Shown here one piece after another: positions 12,301 through 22,100 of a stretch of DNA of 64,000 nt. The DNA lies in assembly GCA_004794655.1 (NCBI GenBank), contig SMMW01000540.1, positions 124,001 to 188,000 of the forward strand, in the 5' to 3' direction. Origin of the DNA: Marisa cornuarietis. Its lineage: Eukaryota; Mollusca; Gastropoda; Architaenioglossa; Ampullariidae. A program made the position numbers and the translations under genes. Numbering within the stretch: the stretch's first letter is position 1; the number at the start of each line of letters is the position of its first letter. The notes beneath the pieces were generated by a model. It was not told where the DNA came from and made no database searches. It saw nothing but the letters and a program-made list of their open reading frames with translations.

Positions 12301-15300
12301 ACAGTCATAGCATGATCCCATTTCTTAAATCTGAAAAGAACAACATTTCTAATTTTCATATTATGTAAACACATGCTTAGCCCAATACATATCCATATAA
12401 ATTCTTAAAAACTGAAAATTAATCTATACAAAAATTTAATACTTCTGAGTCAAATACAAAGCTTTGTGTAAAAATGATTGAAAACAGCAGAAAATCATTA
12501 GATGCAAAACACCACAGAACTTTCCTGGCAAATTTTCCTTGATTCTACAGGCAATTTCAAACCATGCTTGGCAAACATGTTTTCCTCAAACATCTTTTTA
12601 AAACAGCCCTGTTTTCCCCACTAGCCATCTAATATACACCACTGTGTAATTTACAAACTGGTTTCCCTTGTGTTTTGCAGTTTACAATATGGCCTATTTT
12701 CAAGAGCAGTTTCTGCTCTCAATAAAATGTTAGTCAAAGCTAAGGCTTTGTTTAAAAATTTTAAGCAAGGCCCCTCCCCCATTTTAAACAGAAAATTTGC
12801 AGAGCCACCAGGAGTTTTGGGACCCTACTAGGCCCAAATGATGAAATGAGCAGTTTAAAGGAAGTCTGTTGATTTCCCTGTGGATAGCACTTTCATCAAT
12901 CAAATGCACTGGTATGACTTTAATTTTACACAAAGGCATACTATGTCACAATTGATGAAAATCAATTCATTAGTATCATCATGAAATTACAGTTGTTCAT
13001 GCCTTGAGTCAAGCATCACAGTTTCTAAACACAAATTTGCCCATGTAACATTGAAGTCAAAAAACTCTTTCAATAGAACTGTGCTTCAGAATATTTTAGA
13101 ATGGACATGTGATACAGTTTTCAAAACTGTTTTTCTTGCATTTTCAAAAATACTTGTTTGACATTTGTTGTTGTGTGACACAGCTATAAGGTGAAAGAAA
13201 TGTTAAACATTAGCACTTTCAGTACATAAGAAAACAGCGATTAAGCAATGGGTGTTCTGTAAAACAACTTTAAATAATATCTGTGCAAGAGTATGCTTAG
13301 TGCTTTACAAAAAGCTTTCATGCATGATGAAATTTTCAATGTTACCTTTCTTTGCAAGGGCACCAGCACTGTTGTAGATACCATCATTAGTGTTTGCAGC
13401 CACTTCACCGTCTTTTACAAGTTCGTTCCATAATTCACTTACTCCCTCTCTTGTTAAGGCCAGCTGAAACAACCAAAAAATGTCAGATACTGAAGATCTT
13501 TATAAAACAAGTATTCTGAAAAAGTGGAAGACTCTTAGAATTGTTTTCAACATGAAGCTTTTTTTGTTTCAGTTTCTTTGTAAAAAGTACATCTGAAAAC
13601 TTGATTTTTTTTAATTGATATCAATACTGAATGATAACTCTCTGCTTTTGAGGAGAAAAATTATTTTATCACAGAAACTCAGAAACTGACACCAACAAAT
13701 GCAGCTCTTTAGGTGACAGCTTCGTATTCCAAGTAGAATCACAAACATGTGTGCTAAATCTCTAAACAGCCTTTTATTCCCAGTAGTATAAAAAACCTTA
13801 ACAAACCAATGACCTTTGAACAGCCAGAGACAAAAACCATGGTCATATGACCCTTACAGCAACATTAAAAATAAAGATGATTTTTGTCTAAGAGGATGCC
13901 TCATGACCTCACAATTCACCCAATGGCTGATGCATTTTCCTCATTAAATCTTATTCACCCATGCTAAAGCAGAAAAGAGCTGCTATTTACATGCCATTTT
14001 ACAGCTGTACATTTAATTTCTGATGAAAGAAAAGGTCTACAAACAGCTGTTGTCAGCTTGTCACCCATGACACAACTTGTCAAGAGTAAGTGCTAAAAAT
14101 AACTAACACATACAATGACAATACCTGCCAAGTTTTAGTTAGTGATGAGAATAACTAGTGCATAGGAATTAGGGGAACAGTAGCAGCAAGTAACACTGAA
14201 TACCTTATTTAAAATTCAGATCTATGTGAATGTTTGCTTCTAAAATTAAAATGAAAACAAAGCTCTGACCTGTTGCTTGCAGACTCCTTCTTGCAGATAT
14301 TAATGAAGATTACTTAGTCTTTATCACGAGCTATGTTTTGCAGTTTAGCTTCACACTATCTTGTCACACACATATCAGTTTGTTTCCTTTTTTTATTTAT
14401 TTTTTTTTGTTTACTGTTTTTTTTTCTTTTTTTTAAAATTTTCTATTAGTATTATGTCCTCTCTGCTCGCTGAAAAATCAGTGTTGCAAACAAGAAAATA
14501 CTTTGTTTTCTTTATATACTGTTGTCAATTTCCTTGTTTAAATGTTCCTGAGTCTTTGGGTGTTTTTTTTTTTTTTTTTGCTCTATCTATTTTGGTTTTG
14601 ACATTCTTCCTCTCTACAAATCTATTGTCCTTTTTTTCCTATCACTACACCAAAGTCTTACTGGAATCCTTTAGGCCTCAAGAGAACAAAGAAACCCTAA
14701 AACTAGCTAACCCCCACACTTCACATATATGATCCCTTTTCCCTTTCACTGCGCCACTTGCTCACAACCTCTCTCTTCTGCCCCCTAGCCTGCTCTGTGT
14801 GCTTCAGGACTAGGCAGAGATCTTAGAATACCAAATTAGAACCTTGCTCCATCACGCATCCTTGGCAGAAATAGAAAGTAGCTCAAGATACAGACTGCTT
14901 TCGCTAGCAGACACCAGATGGGATTTTCACTGTTACAGATTTGCAGGTTATAAACTGCACCATGCACTGCACATTCTGGCAAAAGGCAAAAGTGTAAATG
15001 CTTCCTGCAGAATTTAGTGCAATGTCACTGTCACTAAGCAAAAACATGGGTGATAGTATGTTCCTAGGAAACATATCTTGGAGCACCTACATGAAACGGA
15101 TTATATCATGTGCTTGTGCTTCTACATGGGCATACACCTTGATTATTCTGTGAAGTGAAACAATATTAGCCTATTCTCGCTTCCTTATCATCTCCATAAA
15201 ACATTAAAATAACTTTTTAATGTAAAAGTAGCATATGCATGGCAGTAGGTACTGTGTTTCACTGTGACTAGGTTACGGAGTGTCAAAACAGCCTACACTT

Positions 15301-17709
15301 GTCTTTCAGCAGCCTTTTAATTCCCCTGATAGTTATTGACAATAAGACTCAAGGCAGCAACATTCATGCTCTTAAGCTAGCCACAAGTGGAACAGGAAAA
15401 AAATCCTCTTTTTCTCAGCATGTGTTTAGATGCATGTGCTTTGAATCTAACTTTTACAAAGTTACAGCTCTCTGTATCAACTATTTAGCAATACAAAAAC
15501 ATACCATAAAAACCCATCTATGCTATATGTAAGTTTTGGGTGTATGCGACTGTGAGTAAGCATATGTGTATGTGTTAGCATGTGTGTGTGTGTGTGTGTA
15601 ATAAGCTGTCACTTATGTATGACTAAATGGTGGTAATGAGTTTTTTCATTCTGTGATCCTTCTTTTCAGAGCACAAAGATCTACTCCACACAAGAATTCA
15701 GTGTACCTATTGACACAATAAAAGTTGTATTATCTATACTACATCTTTAAAATCTGCATTATAATACACCATATCTCACTGCAGGTTCACTTAAAGACCA
15801 TTTAAAAACTTTAATAATATTGAAAGGAAGTTAACCAGCACTAGAACATGCAGACCAAAAATGTTAACTTAATGAAAAATTTCAATGTACATTGCATATC
15901 TAAGAAAACATTATAGAAAAAATTGCCTTAATGAATGAAACCATAATAGAACAAGAACAAATAAACAAAACTTTATAATTAGAAAACCTAATTAAGTACA
16001 CAAAATATTTCAGCTGTTTTTAATTTGACATGCATGAAATGTGCCAATCATGTTGATGACTTCTTATTGTTTGTACTGAACAAATCAAAATACCTCAGAA
16101 CGTTTAGGTTTCTACTAAAATAGCAGGGAATATAAGTATCTCTAACATTAACATTGTAAAATATATGGAAATTCATCTCCAGTATCATACTGACTGCACA
16201 ACCTCTCATCACATGGTATCTTTTCTGTCTGAATAAGAATTGTATGATTCAAGATTCTAAAGTAAATCATTCTAATTAACCCGCTCAGCCCGTAGAGCCA
16301 GTTTACTGGCTTACCCGGCAGAGAACGAATCATGATTCTCTCTTTGCCCGATTGTGGCCCTACCGGCAGAGCACAATGAGCAACGCTACGCTTACTATCA
16401 TGGCTTGTGCTCCACGATAGCGGCTCTGCAGTTTCACTATTGTCTTCAAAATCATAAATTTTAAGCCCATGTTTTTGAACATAGAAATATTTTTATCCCG
16501 GGCTAATAGGGCTACCAGCTGATCAACAAAACAGATATCATACTGGTTCAAAAATCTTCTTGTACTATTGATAATTTTAGTAAATATGAGATGTTTCAAA
16601 GTCACTTAGTCATTGCTATATATACTGATCTTTCAGGCCACAAATTACTTTAAACTACTGTAGTGAAAAAGGCAAATGAAGCTGATTAATCCACATGCTA
16701 GAAAGTCCATTTAAGAGTGATCCTACTTTAACAAGATAATGCAACATACATTCTGTTTTACAGTAAAGGTCAAGCCGAAAATGATAAATTGCACCTGAAA
16801 ATTTGTTATTATTATTTTAGGATCGGCTACATTTAATATAATATGCTTGGACAAAGCAGGCTACTTTTAAGTGGCCTACCCTTTATAACTGATAAGTACT
16901 TGTTTAACAACGTAGGAAAAACATCCTTTAGAAACAAATGTGTATGTCTATACAAGCACAGATGTATGTGTGCATGTGTAAACAAACATATACTCATGAC
17001 AGCATACACTCCACACTAGCTTTTACAATCTTTTTAAAAAAAAATTTGAACAGATAAAACAAGATTAATATTTTGATTTCTACATCAGCTCTGCTCAATA
17101 ATCTATCACTGTAAAAAATTAGTATTACTATTCTATAATATATTAAAAATGTTGAATGTTGAATCTAACTACAAAGGAAAGGTCAAACGCTCATACTACC
17201 CAGCCTATTTGAATAATGAGAGAGACTGTAAGTTTTTTAATAGGCAGAAGTGACAATGGGAATAATATATATATTATATGGTGTATTGCTCACCTTCCCA
17301 CATGAGTTTCTTCCACACATGCACTAAAGGCTTTCTTAACCTTACTTTACAGGCAGCTATGCTATGCACTCAGCAACTGAAAGATAGTCTGTTTGTGCCT
17401 ATGCTTATATGATCAAACTAGAAAAAACATGCTTTTTACCTGAAATACAAAACTAGCCCTTTGAGCTTAACATGAAATATATGTAATTCTTAAATATTTT
17501 GAATAATTGTTCTATTTCTAAGTACAGAAGAATAAACATCTTTAACTAATGGTTCATCACGAGATAGATATAAACATTCATTTGAAAATACAAAATATGT
17601 ATATTATGAAAATGACACAGATGTTTACCTGGATATTTGTCTTTAGCCATTTTCCATCTAGACGTGCTTGTGGGCGAAGCCGAGCTTCAGAAATCCATTG
17701 AACACTCAT
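255..17709 (-). CDS. HERC2: HERC2, N-terminal part (7 coding exons; gene continues past left edge)
   Basis: HERC2 is a giant HECT-type E3 ubiquitin ligase with RCC1-like domains, acting in DNA-damage signalling and at centrosomes. Coding exons in transcript order: 17709-17629, 13463-13346, 4478-4278, 3383-3164, 1473-1210, 940-782, 381-255. All junctions are GT..AG with matching phases, and together they give 390 codons with no stop. The family is recognised by the start (residues 1-27, with [13 protein letters not shown]), the [10 protein letters not shown] stretch in exon 2, the DAWTWGQQP stretch in exon 3, and the almost invariant block [20 protein letters not shown] in exon 5. The window stops before the first RCC1-like propeller, so about 4,400 residues of a usual 4,800-residue protein are missing. 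The start chosen is the ATG at 17709 because it aligns with the known N-terminus and lies just after a splice acceptor. Confidence 0.95.
782..940 (-). other. HERC2: HERC2 coding exon 6
   Basis: The exon is 159 nt, phase 2 to phase 2, with acceptor TGCTAG and donor AACAG|GTGGGC. It encodes a linker and then [19 protein letters not shown] and [10 protein letters not shown], the helical repeat-like part before the first RCC1-like domain. Confidence 0.9.
1210..1473 (-). other. HERC2: HERC2 coding exon 5 (most conserved block)
   Basis: The exon is 264 nt (acceptor TTTACAG, donor CAGG|GTGAGT). It encodes the hallmark stretch [20 protein letters not shown], then [20 protein letters not shown] and [19 protein letters not shown]. 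This block is almost unchanged across animals and fixes the gene's identity. Several open frames on the opposite strand here are shadows. Confidence 0.95.
1582..3157 (+). mobile_element. hAT (ZBED5-like) DNA transposon, decayed, in HERC2 intron 4
   Basis: The element is 1576 bp. Its ends are imperfect inverted repeats of about 15 bp (CTGCGGTTCTCAACC at left; right end reverse-complemented CAGCATCTCTCAACC) and it is flanked by a perfect 8-bp duplication GCTTACAT (1574-1581 and 3158-3165). A plus-strand transposase remnant runs from about 1730 to 2640 in two overlapping frames, with the family stretches [23 protein letters not shown] and RWLSCGK, then [16 protein letters not shown]. Frameshifts and stops break it. 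The 8-bp duplication and the transposase type both indicate the hAT superfamily. Confidence 0.9.
1730..2640 (+). pseudogene. hAT transposase remnant (ZBED5/SCAND3-like)
   Basis: The remnant has two partly overlapping frames (about 1730-2009 and 1900-2403) and further similarity after the stop at 2401-2403, with more stops towards 2640. The first frame has [12 protein letters not shown], which contains the conserved transposase core around a catalytic acid region, and [12 protein letters not shown]. The second continues into the middle of the protein. The BED zinc finger and N-terminus are not seen. The gene cannot make a full protein. Confidence 0.82.
3164..3383 (-). other. HERC2: HERC2 coding exon 4 (donor overlaps a transposon target duplication)
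   Basis: The exon is 220 nt, phase 1 in and phase 2 out. It encodes [17 protein letters not shown], then [16 protein letters not shown], both HERC2-typical helices, and a lysine-rich tail. Its donor AT|GTAAGC lies wholly inside the 8-bp target duplication of a hAT element at 1582-3157. Every intron base from +7 to about +1582 is transposon. If the donor is skipped, the frame meets TAA at once. Confidence 0.92.
3384..4277 (-). other. HERC2 intron 3, no feature seen
   Basis: This 0.9-kb AT-rich intron lies between exon 3 and exon 4. It contains only short open frames without recognisable protein similarity. I see no repeat ends or RNA gene in it. Confidence 0.6.
4278..4478 (-). other. HERC2: HERC2 coding exon 3, cysteine-rich
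   Basis: The exon is 201 nt (phase 1 to phase 1), flanked by CACCAG and CCAG|GTAGGC. Residues 67-133 hold a dense cysteine cluster (C-x6-C-x-C-C-x3-C-x5-C-x-C-x2-C), then an acidic stretch and the conserved DAWTWGQQP. The cluster looks like a small metal-binding module. I do not recall it in the corresponding linker of vertebrate HERC2; that comparison is from memory. Confidence 0.9.
4479..13345 (-). other. HERC2 intron 2 (8.9 kb)
   Basis: This is a single large intron. The flanks are AT-rich; about 6,590-10,800 is richer in GC and CpG, with a SINE at about 7,420-7,700, a (CA)-type stretch near 5,500, a (CTA)n run near 9,230 and a CGCACA-rich run near 9,890. No open frame in it resembles a known protein. 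The GC-rich middle may be older repeat debris or a regulatory block; the sequence alone does not decide. Confidence 0.5.
7420..7700 (+). repeat. tRNA-derived SINE, copy B
   Basis: The 5' part resembles a tRNA gene, with an A-box-like AGCCAAGTGGTAAGAG and a B-box GGTTCGATACC about 45 bases on. The body matches the SINE at 26,570-26,826 (opposite strand), sharing CCCAGTCAACCCAGCTG, GGGAATGGGTATCTGACTCC and AAAAGCTGGCCCC. It is degraded. The tRNA-like part lacks a proper cloverleaf, so it is not a working tRNA gene. Confidence 0.75.
13346..13463 (-). other. HERC2: HERC2 coding exon 2
   Basis: The exon is 118 nt, acceptor TTTCAG and donor AAAG|GTAACA, phase 0 in and phase 1 out. It encodes [20 protein letters not shown] followed by a poorly conserved linker. 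The exon is isolated between a 4.2-kb and an 8.9-kb intron and is easy to miss because its open frame is short; it is required to keep the reading frame. Confidence 0.9.
13464..17628 (-). other. HERC2 intron 1, with a possible piggyBac-like end
   Basis: This is a 4.2-kb AT-rich intron. Notable points are a T-rich open frame (14,361-14,732, low complexity), a (TG)n run near 15,580-15,598, and a GC-richer patch at 16,274-16,530 that begins TTAACCCGCTCAGCCC, like the end of a TTAA-flanked transposon. No coding similarity was recognised. Confidence 0.5.
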
Positions 17710-17726
17710 TGTTTTTTCTGAATCAT
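17629..17726 (-). other. HERC2: HERC2 first coding exon
   Basis: The acceptor CTGCAG precedes 17726. The exon has 17 untranslated bases, then ATG at 17709 and 27 codons ending in frame at a CAG|GTAAAC donor (17629). The encoded residues [14 protein letters not shown] match the conserved HERC2 N-terminus. Confidence 0.9.
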
Positions 17727-18704
17727 CTGCAGACAGAAAAGATACAACACTATCATACATAACTGATTTATAATCAGCCACGTCTGCTGAATATAATGTT
17801 GATTGATATGTGATGATCATATTTTAACAAATTCGCTGAACATAGTCACATATTTTATAACATATGTCTGATTGATAATAATAAATGAAGATTTTTATAC
17901 CACATATTCACACTCATAGAGAGCATGCTCTTAGAGCTTAAGAATGGTCTTCACAAAATACAGAGTTACATAAAAGAAACCATGAAGATTCTACTATTTT
18001 ATCATGCACTCATGTATTTTTACTCCTTAATAACAAAAACTCATGGATACCAAAAAAAAAAAAAAAAGTGGGTTCTTTTATGGTCAAATGCGTTATGACA
18101 GTAATGCCTGTTTACTGTTCAGAGAGTGATTAACTTCATGGTGTATTTGGTATTGGTTATATATCTTTAATAAAGAGGGTACATACAAAGACTCTGACAT
18201 AAATGGCAGTTGGGTATGTAACAATTACTGCTTTGCTGTTTCCCTTCATCCTAAAACACACACATACACACACACGTTCATATGAATGAAGGGTAATCCC
18301 TCTTGTCCCCTGCTCCCATTTTTGGCACTGATGCATGTGAGTTGAGACAGCGCTTTTATTTTCGCTTTAGGTTACAATGAATATAAGTTCCTAGACAGAG
18401 AAATTGGCATAAAACATAAGACGCCAGTAGGATGACATTTCTCAAACTTACTGATAATAAGATATTGATTCTAGACCTCAAAATATAGGCAGCATGAATT
18501 TACATGATTTGCTTTTATTGTGAGATAAGTATAAAATCCATATTGTCCAATAACCTACTGAAACTCAATCACATTGATCGTGATCAATGCTAATGAGAAG
18601 ACTACCGACTAGCCAACAGTCTTCATATAATACAATTTGCGATACAAATGAACAAAAAAAACTAAGACTGTTTTATGTAATCTTAATTTACGAGCGATAC
18701 TTAC

Positions 18705-18790
18705 CAGTGCTTTAGATTGTTGCTCTCTGTTTTAACAAAGCTTGTTCTGCTTTCACTTTTATGTGCGAAGAACGCTTTCCTTAATATTTT
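18705..18790 (-). other. HERC2: Probable 5' untranslated exon of HERC2
   Basis: A strong minus-strand donor (CTG|GTAAGT) lies at 18705/18704. The next coding exon has a clear acceptor (TCTGTCTGCAG) at 17727, 17 bases upstream of its ATG. An upstream noncoding exon must therefore splice to it, and this is the only good donor seen before the neighbouring divergent gene. The outer end near 18,790 is a guess. No ATG with a useful frame was seen in it. Confidence 0.55.
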
Positions 18791-19027
18791 TTTTTCGTCT
18801 GCGTTTTTACCGGAAGTAGTTATACTAGGGGAGATCATTCTTCACTCAATTCTGGCGACTACTCTGTAAACAAAACGTACGTGTACGCGGAAATCTGTGC
18901 TGTCGGTAGTTCATGTGCAGCTCGAATTTTTATTATTTCATATGAACACACGTGTGGCAGATCATACTCAAACGATGACGTTGTGAATTAAGTTTCGGAA
19001 AAAAATCTTACGTTCCGACTGCCGAGT
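18791..19027. promoter_or_regulatory. Probable divergent promoter of HERC2 and the SH3D19-like gene
   Basis: The two genes point away from each other. The HERC2 5'UTR donor is at 18705 and the SH3D19-like ATG is at 19028, leaving about 320 bp for both leaders and promoters. The stretch has more CpG than its surroundings (GTACGTGTACGCGG, ACGATGACGTTG, TTCCGACTGCCG) and no obvious TATA box, as is common for housekeeping bidirectional promoters. A CRE-like TGACG and ETS-like CGGAAG (18,812) are visible. No start site is proven. Confidence 0.6.
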
Positions 19028-19127
19028 ATGGAAGATACGGAGGATAGCAGAGGAGGAGGAGGAGCCCCACTTCCTGCCGAAACTGGCGAAAGAACCACTA
19101 CTGAAAGATTAACATCGTTAGCTGCAG
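19028..19127 (+). other. SH3D19: SH3D19-like exon 1 with start codon
   Basis: The ATG at 19028 opens 33 codons (MEDTEDSRGGGGAPLPAETG...) and ends in phase 1 at GCTGCAG|GTAGAC. The acidic, glycine-rich start has no family signature. It is chosen because its phase joins exactly to exon 2 to read LAADGKPLVPSRPVPTRP. Confidence 0.8.
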
Positions 19128-22100
19128 GTAGACTAAGCATCAAACCACAGTCAAAGTTTTGACGATTTTTTTTTTTTTTTTTGCTCTTCGTAAATATTTA
19201 AGCACTTCACAGCTATGCAACTACTATCATCTAAGAGCGTGCATGCAGCCACTAGACTAGTTTTAAGATAAAGCAACACTGTGTGTGTGTGTACGATGTT
19301 AAATAAATCCCAAGAAACAGGTATTCAGATATTTTTTAGATATTTTATTCGAGACAATCATCATTTGTTCAAGAATTCCCTTGTCACTTATATCGTTCAA
19401 GCCACCTTTCTCTCTTAATAAACTCCTTCGAACACACGGAAAACGCAAAGAAAGATAAAGGGAAGAAAATACGCGGAAAAGTTGTGTGTATGAGTGAGAG
19501 AACGAACAAACGAATTCTTTATTGAGCAAATCTTTTGGTTTGTTTCAAGGGGGAAATTACAGAAAATAAAACAGCATCAATATTCCTAATAGCATTATCT
19601 ATGCATATTAACATTTCTTTATGTTTCTTTCAATATAATCATTTCATTTCTATGTTTCTTTTCTATGTCTTGATACAAATATCTTGAGATTTTTTTAGTA
19701 GTTGTTTCCGAATTATCTATAAAGACTTGCGTGATTCCATCATTGCCCTGTTTATATGGTATTGTAGATTTTAAAACATCAACTTTCACTCTATAGCTGT
19801 CATAGGCAGGACAATCAAACAACACGTGCACTTCATCTTCAATCTCATGCTTGCATCGGGGGCAGCTTAACTGGCAGGGGGATACATCACTTTTATAGAG
19901 ATATTGGTGTACATTGATGGGTAATATTCCAAATCTAAACTAAAATAAATGCTTCTCTGAAACAGCATATTGTCAGTACATTCACATATCTCTCAGGTTG
20001 TATGTAGCTCTTAAAACTAGAATACAGCTCAAGTCTTTCACTTGTGCATATATTGTTGTGCCATTCTTGTTGGAAACAGTCTGTAAGTCTTTGTCTATAG
20101 GTTCTTAAGAACATGTTCTTGTTACCAACACCTTGCTGAAGCCAAACAAATCCAAAGCCATTGATATAGAGAAGTTCTTTTATAAAGAAAGCCCAAGTAC
20201 ATTTACCATTTTCTTGTAAATAATATAGCATATTATATGCTTTTGTGGGGAGTCTAGTGTCGTTCATATGAATGAGTCGAAGCCAGTATTTAATACATCT
20301 AATTTTTGTAGTCACCACTATTGGATACCGTCCTAGGTCACCATAGATCATTTTGTTTGGTGTTTGAAGACCCACATTTTGGAAACGTTTGGAACTGAAC
20401 ATTTGTACCTTTTCAACGGCCTTATATCTTTGGAAACCCCAAATTTCCGACCCGTAGGTAAGTATCGGTACAATCTGGGAATCGAACCCTGAATATATGC
20501 ACTGTCGTTTGGTAGTACAGGTCCTGGGTTTCTCTTGACGTCTCCAGAACTCCATAGGAGAGTAGTGATGACTACAGTCAGGAAAAGAGACATGCTACAC
20601 GAGTTCACTCGAAGAATGTTCACACACATGGCTGCCATCACCGCAGTGCGTCTTCTCATGAAAGCGATCATAACTGCATGGAAAAGTCCACAAATTTCTC
20701 TAAAAAAAAAGTTCCACTTGATGGCATTTTTTGTGAATAATATTGTTATCGTTTTAAACTCGTTGGAACTGATGGAGTGTTAAAATAGAACAAAATGTTT
20801 GGCTATTCTGCATGTAGAGTTTAATTCTGCATAAGCTGCATTGTTATTTAATTCTTATATATTATTTTAACGTTTATCTCAACAGGTTTATCATTTTCCG
20901 GGTACTTTCGGCTTCCGGAAGGTCATAGTAGACAGTTGCTCCATAGTAAATTTATTTTACCTCTTCCAAATGAAGGGCACAATTATGTTTTTCTGAAATT
21001 TCTCCCAGATGGCAAACCTCTGGTACCCTCTCGGCCAGTTCCAACCAGACCAGCTCCTCCTCCTCCTCCTGGTGCTTCAAGACAGTCACCTATCATTCCC
21101 AGGTCGCAGCCTTCAACTGCAGGTAAAATAAAGGAGAAAAATACATTCTGGGGGTTCCATAGTACTATTTATATTTGTTAATGTGCTAATTGTCCATATT
21201 TCTTATACTACTAGTTGTTCATGTTTCTTAAAGTGCTTGTTGCTCAAGAGGGACTAAAGAGAAGTACTGTGAGCTAGTTGTATATAAAATGCTAATCCAG
21301 TTCTCTAGCGCAAAGGGTAGTCTTCTGCTGTAAATTTAAATCCATCTTTCAAAACACTTGACAAACTGCATGCTCCTTTTTTTCTGGCTGGTGAACAGCA
21401 GTGCAAACTGAGCAGATGTCTGAACCAACAAAGCCATCAGGACCACCAAAACAAGTAACCACAAAGAAGCAGGACCCATCCGAACAACCACTACCACCAC
21501 AAAAGGGTGCTGGCAAAATGAAGTCACAGAGCTCCATCAGAAAGTATGCCTTGAAGCTGTTTTTCATTAGCTTGGTAAATAAAGATGTTATTAGTATCTG
21601 AAAAGTATCTGTGTTATTTAAAATTCGACGTCTGCTTTAGGAGCTCTTGTGAGTGTCATTTTCTGTTAAAATACTTAATAAATGTCTTTAGATTTCTTTA
21701 ACTTCGATTTCATTCATAACAGAGTGCAACTAGTTATTTTTGCCTCTCTAAGATGACTGGACTAGATTCAAAACAATATACCATTTCTCCAAATCTGAGT
21801 GAATGTAAACTGTTTTCATTCTTATTCAAACCTGCAAACATCTCCATGCTCAGAAAGAGGTAAAAAAAACACCTGGACATCACTTTGCACACAAACAGAT
21901 TTTTATTGTCAAGACTACAGCCAATTAACCATGTCAGTTAGGCATATTTGTTGACATATGAATCATCTTTTTCACCCTTAGAGGTCTCTAACATTCTTTT
22001 ATCATGTTTCTTTTTTCAATACTCTGAAAGTGTCATGATGCTTTTGTGCTGATTGCTTAAAATGTTGATTCTAGAAGACTCGAGATAACCATTGTAGACG

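Noticed and set aside
14361..14732. 123-codon plus-strand frame rich in Phe and Leu
   Set aside because: Poly-T low-complexity sequence within HERC2 intron 1; no similarity, no splice or promoter context.
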